Notes: generated from the sequence alone by a model not told the origin. A stretch of 7,462 bases of DNA from JAUWCW01 sp030609125 [NCBI: Candidatus Rokuibacteriota bacterium] (GCA_030609125.1 JAUWCW010000087.1:1-7462), one strand, 5' to 3'. Shown: positions 1 to 6,036, counted from the stretch's first letter. A program made the numbers and translations.

Positions 1-172
1 GCCTCCCCGACAGGGCCTCGAAGGTGAGGGGAGCGACGAAGCGCCCGGCGTTGGCGGTCATGACCACCGCCACGTCGGCCCCGTTCTTCTTCAGGCCCCT
101 GAGGATCTCAGCCGCTTTGTAGGCGGCGATTCCTCCCGTGACCCCGAGGACGACGGTCTTGCCTTTCAGCAT
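1..172 (-). CDS. coaBC: CoaBC, phosphopantothenoylcysteine decarboxylase / phosphopantothenate-cysteine ligase, N-terminal fragment
   Basis: Only the first 57 residues are inside the window; the gene runs off the left edge. CoaBC is the bifunctional cytoplasmic enzyme that joins cysteine to 4'-phosphopantothenate and decarboxylates the product to 4'-phosphopantetheine in coenzyme A synthesis. The visible part is the start of the FMN-binding decarboxylase (CoaC, HFCD flavoprotein) domain. It shows GVTGGIAAYKA at about residues 10-20 and then MTANAGRFVAPLTFEALSGR at about 38-57, both close to the family pattern. The ATG at 170-172 is chosen because the family normally begins a few residues before this glycine-rich strand. 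No strong Shine-Dalgarno precedes it. It lies 100 bp downstream of gmk on the same strand, the usual neighbourhood, though rpoZ is not between them. A possible separate promoter lies just after the gmk stop codon. Confidence 0.93.
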   Translation of the reverse strand, partial: MLKGKTVVLGVTGGIAAYKAAEILRGLKKNGADVAVVMTANAGRFVAPLTFEALSGR

Positions 173-243
173 GGGACCAACCGGGACGTGCGCCCGCCCG
201 GGAGAGGAGAACGCGAAGTGCTGCCATCGGATTTCATCGGATC

Positions 244-272
244 ATAATAGGAAAGAGGAGGTGGAAAAGCAA
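244..272 (-). promoter_or_regulatory. possible sigma70-type promoter for coaBC
   Basis: On the minus strand, TTGCTT (267-272) and TATTAT (244-249) are separated by 17 bp. The -10 matches the consensus at 5 of 6 positions, the -35 at about 3 of 6. It begins immediately after the gmk stop codon and would give a leader of roughly 65 nt before the coaBC ATG. It could let coaBC be expressed apart from the upstream operon. The weak -35 and an AT-rich pocket in GC-rich DNA leave room for chance. Confidence 0.35.
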
Positions 273-893
273 TTAACTGAGAATCTTCCGCAGAAGGGCC
301 CTGGCGGCCCCGGGGGAGAGGTGGAGCCTCTCGGCGGTGATGACGGCTTCCAACTCGGCAACCGCCCGGGAGAGGGTCCGGTTGACGATGCAGTAGCGGT
401 AGCGGGTGGCGGCCCTCATTTCCCGCACCGCCGTGGTGAGGCGCGTGCGGATCTGTTCTTCACTCTCCGACCCCCTCTTGCGCAGGCGCTCTTCCAGGAC
501 GGCAAGCGAGGGGGGCAGGATGAAAACCGAAACAGCGCGGGGATAGATGGAGGCCACGCTGACGGCTCCGCGAATGTCGATATCGAGAAGGATGTCCTTT
601 CCCTGCGCCGTCAGCCTGTCCAGCTCCCTTCGTGACGTTCCGTAGAGGTGCCCGTGAAGGCTGACCCACTCGACGAACTCACCCTCCCTGCGCATGGCAA
701 GGAACTCCTTGCGGGTGACGAAGCGATACTCGACTCCGTCTTTCTCGCCCGCCCGGGGAGGGCGGGAGGTGTGGGAGGTGGCGAGGGTGAGCCCGGGCAC
801 TTTTTTCAGGACCCGGCTGATGAGAGAGGACTTTCCTCCCCCGGAAGGCGAGGAGATGACGAAGATGTTCCCGTGTTCTTTCACGGCGCTCAC
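273..893 (-). CDS. gmk: guanylate kinase
   Basis: Guanylate kinase converts GMP plus ATP to GDP plus ADP in cytoplasmic purine salvage and nucleotide supply. The 206-aa length is normal. The ATP-binding P-loop [10 protein letters not shown] is at residues 14-23. The GMP-binding stretch [20 protein letters not shown] (40-59) carries the expected arginines, glutamate and tyrosine. HGHLYGTSR (80-88) and DIDIRGA (104-110) are further family motifs. The C-terminal third (ILPPS, the RL..AV.EM lid segment, CIVN) fits GMK from end to end. The start is GTG at 891-893 and overlaps the remA stop as GTGA, which suggests translational coupling. A GGAG about 10 nt upstream supports it; a second GTG three codons later is possible. 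It is the fourth gene of the yicC operon. GMK also links the operon to (p)ppGpp physiology, since the enzyme is a ppGpp target in some Firmicutes; that is background knowledge, not visible here. Confidence 0.97.
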   Translation of the reverse strand: MSAVKEHGNIFVISSPSGGGKSSLISRVLKKVPGLTLATSHTSRPPRAGEKDGVEYRFVTRKEFLAMRREGEFVEWVSLHGHLYGTSRRELDRLTAQGKDILLDIDIRGAVSVASIYPRAVSVFILPPSLAVLEERLRKRGSESEEQIRTRLTTAVREMRAATRYRYCIVNRTLSRAVAELEAVITAERLHLSPGAARALLRKILS

Positions 894-1153
894 TGGCCGG
901 AAGCTCCGGGAGGAGCCTGGACGGATCCGAGCCGCTGGGTGAGGGTTTCCACCTGAACGGCGGAGAGTATGACGTGATTGCTGTCGGTGACGATTATCGA
1001 CCTGGTGCGGCGGCCCTGGGTCGCATCGACGAGCATGCCTCTCTCTTTTGCGTCATCCTTCAGTCTCCTGGAGGGAGAGGAGCTGGGAAGAATTACGGCC
1101 ACGATGCGCTCGGCTACGACGACGTTCCCGAAGCCGACGTTGATCAGGTTCAT
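890..1153 (-). CDS. remA: RemA-like DUF370 regulator
   Basis: This 87-aa protein matches the DUF370/RemA family, whose Bacillus subtilis member is a small DNA-binding activator of biofilm matrix and osmoprotection genes that forms ring oligomers. The hallmarks are all present: INVGFGN (4-10), [10 protein letters not shown] (14-23), [16 protein letters not shown] (37-52) and TDSNHVILS (56-64). An upstream in-frame start at 1228 would add 25 residues, but the family starts at the methionine just before the INVGFGN strand, so the ATG at 1151-1153 is chosen. A GGAG lies about 14 nt upstream, rather far. It sits between the response regulator (71 nt upstream) and gmk (4-nt overlap). The remA-gmk pairing is a standard arrangement. 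What it regulates in this organism cannot be read from the sequence. The last ten residues (QAPPGASGQ region) are a non-conserved tail. Confidence 0.93.
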   Translation of the reverse strand: MNLINVGFGNVVVAERIVAVILPSSSPSRRLKDDAKERGMLVDATQGRRTRSIIVTDSNHVILSAVQVETLTQRLGSVQAPPGASGQ

Positions 1154-1224
1154 GGTGTCTGGATCAGCTCCGGCAGACCCGATCCGCCGGGGTGAGGGAA
1201 GAAGACCCCGGGTGCCGGCAGAAC

Positions 1225-1656
1225 TCAATCGGCATGGGGTATGAGGCCGCGGATGGTTTCGGTTATCTGGGTGATCTTGAAGGGCTTGTCGATGACGGTG
1301 TGAACTCCGAGTTCGCGGGCCTCTTCCACGAGGGCCTTGAGCGTCTTGCCGTAGCCGGTGATCATGACCACCGGGCTGTCGGGCGCCACCTTCCGAAGCT
1401 TCTTGAACGTTTCCAGCCCGTCCATGTCGGGCATGTTGACATCCAGGAAGATGACATCGAAGGGGATTTCCCTGGCCACCTCCAGCGCGTCGGCTCCGGA
1501 ACCGGCTGTCTCGGCCCGGTACCCCTCGGCCGAGAGCAGACGGCGCATGGCGAGCGTCAGGTTCTTCTCGTCGTCGACTACGAGGACGTTGATGTCGGCC
1601 CGCTTCTTGGGCGCCGCTTTTTTTCCTGCTTTAGCGTTCTTGGTCTTCTTGGCCAT
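1225..1656 (-). CDS. single-domain response regulator with lysine-rich N-terminal tail
   Basis: This 143-aa protein is one CheY-like receiver domain with no output domain. The phosphorylation site is complete: acidic pocket D28-D29, phospho-acceptor D72 in [11 protein letters not shown], the switch threonine T100 in MITGYG, and K124 in DKPFK. It should therefore accept phosphate from a histidine kinase and act by protein-protein contact, like CheY or Spo0F. Before the domain is a tail of about 20 residues with nine Lys/Arg in the first nineteen and no acidic residue. The start is secure because AAGGAGG lies 6 nt before the ATG. No kinase gene is visible in the window. It sits 49 nt after yicC and 71 nt before remA, so it is probably co-transcribed with both. 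The cognate kinase and target are unknown. DNA or RNA binding by the basic tail is only a possibility. Confidence 0.93.
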   Translation of the reverse strand: MAKKTKNAKAGKKAAPKKRADINVLVVDDEKNLTLAMRRLLSAEGYRAETAGSGADALEVAREIPFDVIFLDVNMPDMDGLETFKKLRKVAPDSPVVMITGYGKTLKALVEEARELGVHTVIDKPFKITQITETIRGLIPHAD

Positions 1657-1662
1657 ACCTTC

Positions 1663-1669
1663 CCTCCTT
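1663..1669 (-). promoter_or_regulatory. strong Shine-Dalgarno of the response regulator
   Basis: AAGGAGG on the minus strand, 6 nt upstream of the ATG at 1654-1656. This is the strongest ribosome binding site seen in the window. It fixes the start codon, so the basic N-terminal tail is genuinely translated. It also suggests that the response regulator is made at a higher level than its operon neighbours. Confidence 0.8.
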
Positions 1670-1686
1670 GCTCAGGCCTGCTCCGC

Positions 1687-1700
1687 CCGCCTTACGGCGG
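1687..1700 (-). other. GNRA-type hairpin between yicC and the response regulator gene
   Basis: The minus-strand transcript reads CCGCC GUAA GGCGG: a perfect 5-bp GC stem closed by a GUAA loop, which fits the stable GNRA tetraloop class. It begins 5 nt after the yicC stop codon (1706-1708) and ends 17 nt before the next Shine-Dalgarno. No U-run follows, so it is not an intrinsic terminator. It could stabilise the yicC 3' end or mark a processing point. In GC-rich DNA so short a hairpin may be chance. Confidence 0.35.
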
Positions 1701-1705
1701 CCGGG

Positions 1706-2584
1706 TTACTCCAGATTCTGCACCTGTTCCCGGATCTTCTCCATTTCCAGCTTGCCCTCGATAGCCAGATGGGAAAGCTCGAGGGTCCCCGCCTTGGCGG
1801 CGGTCGTGTTCAGCTCCCGATTCATCTCCTGCAGAAGAAAGTCCAGTTTCCTCCCTGAGGGGTCTTCCTTCGCCAGGGTGCCGCCGAAGGCGGCAAAGTG
1901 GCCCCGGATCCTGTCCAGCTCTTCCGTGACGTCGCTCTTCATGGCGAGCAGAGCCGCTTCCTGGTTCAGCCGTTCAGGCGAAAACTCGGTTCTCCCGATG
2001 AGCTCCTCGAGCCTGCCTCGAAGCGTCTCGGCGAGGTCCCGGTTCGTCTCCGGGGCGAGGCCCTGCATCTTTTCAAAGATCTTCCCGAACCGGTCCAGAA
2101 TTTCCGTTACGGCCCGCTTCAGTTCTTCGCCTTCCCCGCGTCGGGTTTTTTCGAGTTCCGCCACGGCGCTTTCCACGGCGCTCATCAGTCCCGCCCGAAG
2201 CTCCTCCGGATCGTCCGGCTCGTCCTCGAAGCGAAACAGTTCCTTGAACCGGGCCAGCACCGCCAGATCCACGCCCTCTCCCAGGCCGAGCTCCCGGCCC
2301 GCCTGCTGCAGGCCGGCCGCGGTCTGGGAAAGAAGGTCCCTGTCGACTACAAATCGACGGTTGTGTTCCGAGGGCCTTCCGAGGAAAGCCTGAACGTCCA
2401 GGTATCCTCTTGAGAAGCGGCTTCGAATGTATGTTCGAACATCACTCTCAAAAGCGATCAGGTCACGAGGGATACGCAGTCTTACTTCCAGAAAACGGTG
2501 ATTAGTGCTTCTGATTTCGATTCCGAACTGGTATCGATCCGAACTGTGTTCCCCGCGCCCGAAGCCGGTCATGCTTTGAGTCAT
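1706..2584 (-). CDS. yicC: YicC/YloC-family endoribonuclease
   Basis: This 292-aa protein has the full length and both ends of the YicC family. The N terminus MTQSMTGFGRGE and the following IEIRSTNHRFLEVRLR strand-turn region are typical. The C-terminal DUF1732 segment (about 244-292) carries GRKLDFLLQEMNRELNT and ends in EKIREQVQNLE. YicC of E. coli is an endoribonuclease implicated in small-RNA turnover; YloC is the Bacillus relative. A longer reading frame reaches 2641, but that start would lie on the promoter itself. The ATG at 2582-2584 has AGGTGG a few bases upstream and matches the family start. It is the first gene of the minus-strand operon, with a good promoter 29 bp upstream and a short leader of about 20 nt. 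The middle (about 130-220) is rich in Glu, Arg and Leu and probably helical. Confidence 0.95.
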   Translation of the reverse strand: MTQSMTGFGRGEHSSDRYQFGIEIRSTNHRFLEVRLRIPRDLIAFESDVRTYIRSRFSRGYLDVQAFLGRPSEHNRRFVVDRDLLSQTAAGLQQAGRELGLGEGVDLAVLARFKELFRFEDEPDDPEELRAGLMSAVESAVAELEKTRRGEGEELKRAVTEILDRFGKIFEKMQGLAPETNRDLAETLRGRLEELIGRTEFSPERLNQEAALLAMKSDVTEELDRIRGHFAAFGGTLAKEDPSGRKLDFLLQEMNRELNTTAAKAGTLELSHLAIEGKLEMEKIREQVQNLE

Positions 2585-2612
2585 AACCACCTCAGGATAG
2601 GTATTTAAACAA

Positions 2613-2641
2613 ATAGTACGAGCCGTTTCGAATGTTGTCAA
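2613..2641 (-). promoter_or_regulatory. sigma70-type promoter of the yicC operon
   Basis: On the minus strand, a perfect -35 TTGACA (2636-2641) is followed by a 17-bp spacer and a -10 TACTAT (2613-2618, 4 of 6 consensus). Transcription would start near 2606, leaving about 20 nt of leader before the yicC ATG at 2584. This probably serves yicC, the response regulator, remA and gmk, and perhaps coaBC. Confidence 0.78.
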
Positions 2642-2652
2642 CAGTTTTTCCG

Positions 2653-2671
2653 GGAACCCCCGCGGAACCCC
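2653..2671. repeat. 11-bp-spaced direct repeat between divergent promoters
   Basis: GGAACCCC occurs at 2653-2660 and again at 2664-2671, starts 11 bp apart (about one helical turn). It lies 12 bp upstream of the yicC -35 and just upstream of where the rqcH -35 would fall. A protein could bind both copies on one face of the helix. No known operator is recognised. Confidence 0.35.
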
Positions 2672-2694
2672 GGAAGGGGCAGCCGGGGAGGATG

Positions 2695-2703
2695 TGCTAT
2701 AAG
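2695..2703 (+). promoter_or_regulatory. possible extended -10 promoter of rqcH
   Basis: TGCTATAAG has an extended-type TG one base before the hexamer TATAAG (2698-2703, 5 of 6 consensus). No good -35 lies 17 bp upstream, which extended -10 promoters can tolerate. Transcription would begin near 2710, leaving about 15 nt before the rqcH ATG. This would also rule out the earlier ATG at 2692 as a start. Confidence 0.4.
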
Positions 2704-2724
2704 AGCAGAAAAACGGGACCGCAC

Positions 2725-4416
2725 ATGGAAGCCATCACGATCAGGGAAATCGTCAGGGAGCTCAGGGGCGAGTGCGTGCCCGGCAGGGTGCAGGCGGTCT
2801 TCCAGTCGTCTTTGCAGGACATTGTCGTCACGATCCGGAACCGCTCGACCCGTCATCTCGTCCTCTCCGTCCGTCCCGCTCTTCCCAGCGCCCACCTGGC
2901 GAGCCGCAAACCCCGGGCCCTTCCCGCACCCACGGCCTTCTGCAGCCTTCTGCGCAAGCACCTGGTCGGCATGGTTCTCACGGACATCCTCGATCCCGGT
3001 CTGGAGAGGGCGGTGCACCTGCTTTTCGCGGCTTCAGGAGCGTCCCCCCCCGCCTTCAGGCTCACCGTGGAGATCATGGGCCGGTGGAGCAATATCGTCC
3101 TCATGGAAGGGGACTCCCTTCGCATCCTCGACGCGCGGCGCCGTGTTCCCCCCCACCCCGGCAGGGAACGGGCCATCGTGCAGGGAGAGACCTACCGGCT
3201 TCCTCCCTCGGGCGGGAGGGCCTACCTCGAAACCATCGGTGAAGAGCAGTTCCGGCAGCTTCAGGAGCAGTCTGAAAAGAAGGGCCTGCCTCTCCACGCG
3301 AAGCTCGTGGGGCTGGGCCCCGGCCTGCTCGCGCTGGCGAAGGCGCGGCCCGGAGAGAGCCTCCTGGAATCGATCCGGGCCGTGATCAGGGAGATCGACG
3401 AGGGGAAGGCGCGGCCGGTCTACTACCCGGGGAGCGGGCGCCTTCTGCCCCTGCCGCTGCCCGAGGAAGCCGCCGGGGAGGCCATGGAGTTTCAGTCCAT
3501 GAGCGCCGCCGCCGACCATGCCTTTCGGAATACGGCGGACGGGGAGGAACGGGCCGGCCTCGTTGCGCGGAGCCGCCGCGAGCTGAAGAGGCGGCTGAAG
3601 AAGCTGAGAAAGAAAGAGGAGCGCCTGGCCGGTGAAATGGGTGCCGGCGGGGAGGAGCGTCTCCTGCAGGCGGCGGGACGGGGCTTGCTGGCGTCTCTGG
3701 GCGACATCCCGCGCGGTGCGGCATCTTTTGAGCTGCACGACCCGGAAAATCCGGGCTCGCCCCCCCGAACGGTGGAACTCGACCCTTCCGTCGGCCCCCG
3801 GCGGAATGCGGAGGCGTTCTTTCGAAAAGCGAAAAAGGCGCGCCTGCGGGCGGAATCGGCCCGCCGGCGGTTGCCGGCGCTGAGGAAGGAGCTCGCGGCG
3901 GTGCAGGAGAGGATCGGCAGCCTCGAGACGCTCCCCCTTCACGAACTGCGGGAGCAGCGCCGCCCGCCGCCGGCTGGAAGAGGAACCGGGGCGGCGGCAG
4001 GTGCGGGGAAGAAGAAGCCGCTGCCGGACATACGGGAATACCGGGGCGACCGGTGGCGCATCCTCGTGGGCAAGAACAGCAGGGGGAACGACTACCTGAC
4101 GTCCCGGGTCGCCACGCCCGAGGACCTGTGGCTGCACGCCCGGGACTATCCGGGTGCGCACACTGTTCTCAAGCCGGTCGGCCCGTCCTCCGATCCGCCG
4201 CCGGAAGTCGTCAGGGCCGCCGCCGAGGTGGCCGCCTGGCACAGCGCTGCCCGGGAGGAATCCCTGGTGGACGTCTCCTGCGCGCTGAGAAAACATGTCC
4301 GCAAGGTGAAGGGTCGGCCTGCCGGACAGGTCCTGGTGCCGAAGTCGAAGACGGTCCGCGTTCGCCCCCGTGTTCCCGAAGGCTTTCGGGAAATCCGGGG
4401 GCCTGTGGTAAAGTAG
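2725..4416 (+). CDS. rqcH: RqcH, NFACT-family ribosome quality control factor
   Basis: This 563-aa protein is a full-length NFACT protein (RqcH/Rqc2, older name fibronectin-binding FbpA). RqcH binds peptidyl-tRNA-blocked 50S subunits and recruits tRNA-Ala to add alanine tails that mark the chain for degradation. NFACT-N comes first, with FCSLLRKHL at 72-80 and a Glu-Arg pair (94-95) where the usual motif is Asp-Arg. A Lys/Arg-rich coiled-coil middle follows (about 275-430, including NAEAFFRKAKKAR). NFACT-R comes last (about 430-545) with GKNSRGNDYLT from 449, then DLWLHARDYPGAH and RKHVRKVKG. A longer reading frame opens at 2632, but family alignment favours the ATG at 2725, with weak GGGA 6 nt upstream. 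It diverges from yicC, a neighbour also in Bacillus. The gene holds three C-tracts of 7-8 bases. It is 16 bp from the following gene. Confidence 0.93.
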   Translation: MEAITIREIVRELRGECVPGRVQAVFQSSLQDIVVTIRNRSTRHLVLSVRPALPSAHLASRKPRALPAPTAFCSLLRKHLVGMVLTDILDPGLERAVHLLFAASGASPPAFRLTVEIMGRWSNIVLMEGDSLRILDARRRVPPHPGRERAIVQGETYRLPPSGGRAYLETIGEEQFRQLQEQSEKKGLPLHAKLVGLGPGLLALAKARPGESLLESIRAVIREIDEGKARPVYYPGSGRLLPLPLPEEAAGEAMEFQSMSAAADHAFRNTADGEERAGLVARSRRELKRRLKKLRKKEERLAGEMGAGGEERLLQAAGRGLLASLGDIPRGAASFELHDPENPGSPPRTVELDPSVGPRRNAEAFFRKAKKARLRAESARRRLPALRKELAAVQERIGSLETLPLHELREQRRPPPAGRGTGAAAGAGKKKPLPDIREYRGDRWRILVGKNSRGNDYLTSRVATPEDLWLHARDYPGAHTVLKPVGPSSDPPPEVVRAAAEVAAWHSAAREESLVDVSCALRKHVRKVKGRPAGQVLVPKSKTVRVRPRVPEGFREIRGPVVK

Positions 4417-4432
4417 CGGGCGGACAGTCGGA

Positions 4433-5824
4433 ATGCGCAAGTTTTTCATCTACATAGCAGGGCTTACGATAGCGTCGGCGATCGTCTTCTTCCTCGTGTT
4501 CAGTTTCGGCAGGAGCCCCTCCCTGGAGCAGGAGATGGCCAGGCGGGCGTACCGGCAGCGGGGAAAAGAAGCGCTGAGCATACCTTCCCTCAGACCGGCC
4601 GAAATCGAGGAGCCCGTTGAGGTTGAAGAGCTTCCCGCGCCGGAGGTGCTGGATCTCACCGACGATGTCACGGTCACCCGTCTGCCTCTCGCGGAGGCGG
4701 GCGTGGTGCTCCTTCTCGACGGCCTTCTGGCCGGTGGAGACGGGAACGGGGGCACACTTCCCCGGGAGGAATTTAGACGGGGTCTGGAGGGATTCTTCCG
4801 GCGGCATCCGGCCAATGTCCGTCTCGGCCTGAGAGTGCCGGCCAGCGAGATGGAGGCGGACTGCGGGGAGACCGTCCAATTGAAGCAGTGCGGCGCCTGG
4901 GCTCCGTCGGAGCTGGTTGGCGCCGTTCGCAGAGGGGAGGCCCGCGGTCCGAGAAACATCTCGCGGGGGCTTGAAGACGCCGCCGCGGACCTCGTCGGTA
5001 CAATCGGCGAGCAGGCGATCATCATCATAACCGGTGGGGACGAAAGATGCGGCGGCGCCCCCTGCCAGATCGCCGCGGCACTGCAGGAGGCACTCAACCC
5101 CGTGCGTATCTTCGTGATCGTCCTCAGGCCTCCGACGGGATATGCTCCTTACGAGGCCATGCCTCCCCCGGTCTGGCAGTCGCGCATGGAGTGCCTCGCC
5201 GAGAGGGGAAGGGGGGAACTCTTCCAGGCGTCCACGGCAAAGGAGTTGGAGGGCGCCCTCCTCAGGATTGCGTCGGACCTTCAGCCCAACGTCACCGCCA
5301 GGGCCTTCCACGCCGGCGAGCGTGAGATCACCGGGATCAGCGTGGAAAACCGGAGCGACTGGGGCGTGTCCATCTCACCTGCCGGAGTATCGGGCCGGGA
5401 AGGCATCGACGCCTCCTCATTCCCCGCTGTCTTCAACCTCTCCGCGGGAGAGTACGACCTGAGCTTCCGGTACCGGGGGCAGGAAAGGGTGGTCAGGGGC
5501 CTGACGATATCCCCCGGAGAGAGGGTGGAGATCAAGGCCGACTTCCGCGCGGGAGAGCTCTACCTGCAGCCCAAAGACACTGCCGGCCAGGAACTGGTGG
5601 GTGACACCACCGACTTCAACTGTTTCTGGGGTGCGGAGGTCTTTCAGGAGGACGACCTGAACCGCGACTACGGGGCATCCTGCTCCTTTCCGGCCCACTT
5701 CGTGCTCCAACCGGGGAGCTACACGGTCCGGGTGTGGAAGGGTCCGGAGGACGTCTGGCTCGAGAAGGTGACGGTGGAAGAGGGGGAGACATCGGTCGAG
5801 ACGGTCGTCTTTGCCGGGGAATGA
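4433..5824 (+). CDS. membrane-anchored vWA-like protein with degenerate metal site and C-terminal beta-sandwich repeats
   Basis: This 463-aa protein has no name I recognise. An N-terminal membrane segment (about 4-26) follows a short basic start, so most of the chain should lie outside the cytoplasm. An acidic, proline-rich linker (about 55-80) leads to a von Willebrand A-like fold (about 88-283): VVLLLDGLLAG, ADCGE, NISRGLEDAAADL, IIIITGGDERCGGAPC and a final FQASTAKELEGAL. In extracytoplasmic vWA proteins I recall DxSxS, a TPI-type threonine and TDGxExCGGxPC. Here these read DGLLA (96-100), N175 and TGGDERCGG (200-208), so the metal-binding (MIDAS) residues appear lost. Cysteines 144, 153, 206, 211 and 254 could form disulfides. 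Two similar PEGA-like stretches follow (330-371 and 419-460). It is probably co-transcribed with rqcH, 16 bp away; its Shine-Dalgarno is weak. The function is unknown; a scaffold or adhesion role is a guess. Confidence 0.85.
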   Translation: MRKFFIYIAGLTIASAIVFFLVFSFGRSPSLEQEMARRAYRQRGKEALSIPSLRPAEIEEPVEVEELPAPEVLDLTDDVTVTRLPLAEAGVVLLLDGLLAGGDGNGGTLPREEFRRGLEGFFRRHPANVRLGLRVPASEMEADCGETVQLKQCGAWAPSELVGAVRRGEARGPRNISRGLEDAAADLVGTIGEQAIIIITGGDERCGGAPCQIAAALQEALNPVRIFVIVLRPPTGYAPYEAMPPPVWQSRMECLAERGRGELFQASTAKELEGALLRIASDLQPNVTARAFHAGEREITGISVENRSDWGVSISPAGVSGREGIDASSFPAVFNLSAGEYDLSFRYRGQERVVRGLTISPGERVEIKADFRAGELYLQPKDTAGQELVGDTTDFNCFWGAEVFQEDDLNRDYGASCSFPAHFVLQPGSYTVRVWKGPEDVWLEKVTVEEGETSVETVVFAGE

Positions 5825-5848
5825 CCGGCGGGCCTCTTGTGCGCTCCC

Positions 5849-5877
5849 TTGACATGCGGTGCCGCTGTTATTAGTAT
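5849..5877 (+). promoter_or_regulatory. promoter of tRNA-Gly
   Basis: A perfect TTGACA (5849-5854), a 17-bp spacer and TAGTAT (5872-5877, 4 of 6) lie about 50 bp before the tRNA. The predicted start is near 5884, giving a 5' leader of roughly 44 nt for RNase P to remove. Confidence 0.72.
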
Positions 5878-5927
5878 GAAGTTCTCCCGGCCCCGCGCCT
5901 ATTGGCACGGTGCAGTCAGGGCCAGCA

Positions 5928-6002
<75 letters not shown>

Positions 6003-6017
6003 CTTTAAAGGCAAGGC

Positions 6018-6036
6018 CGGTGCTCCGGCAGCACCG
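6018..6036 (+). other. 7-bp hairpin between the two tRNAs
   Basis: CGGTGCT (6018-6024) pairs perfectly with AGCACCG (6030-6036) across a 5-nt loop, CCGGC. It lies 15 nt after the tRNA-Gly CCA and 4 bp before the -35 of the next promoter. There is no T-run after it, so a classical intrinsic terminator is not supported. It may still act as a 3'-end or processing structure that separates the two transcripts. Confidence 0.5.

Noticed and set aside
166-237. A 23-codon minus-strand frame in the gmk-coaBC gap, considered as a remnant rpoZ or leader peptide
   Set aside because: It has no omega-subunit similarity (no GRVAK-type or DRPS-type motif), no Shine-Dalgarno, and it overlaps the coaBC start.
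1154-1228. Upstream extension of remA to a start at 1228
   Set aside because: The added 25 residues are not family-like, would overlap the response regulator stop, and the family begins at the methionine at 1153.
1618-1624. A7 run near the start of the response regulator (minus strand), considered as a -1 frameshift site
   Set aside because: It encodes Lys-Lys within the basic tail. No stimulatory structure or useful alternative frame is evident, and the zero frame gives a complete receiver domain.
1668-2413. Two long plus-strand open frames (1668-2393 and 1898-2413) opposite yicC
   Set aside because: They are antisense to a full-length YicC protein. One is extremely Ser/Arg-rich and neither has a recognisable family pattern.
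2632-2724. Upstream starts for rqcH at 2632 or 2692
   Set aside because: NFACT proteins begin close to the MEAITIREIV segment. 2632 lies inside the opposite promoter. At 2692 the GGGGAGG touches the ATG with no spacing, and the likely transcript start is downstream.
3034-4449. A 471-codon open frame on the minus strand opposite rqcH
   Set aside because: It is antisense to a well-matched NFACT gene. Its composition is Arg/Pro/Gly-rich, as expected for a shadow frame in high-GC DNA, and no motif is recognisable.
4211-5311. A 366-codon open frame on the minus strand spanning the rqcH-vWA junction
   Set aside because: It crosses two plausible plus-strand genes, is Arg/Pro/Gly-rich and lacks domain signals; long shadows are common at this GC.
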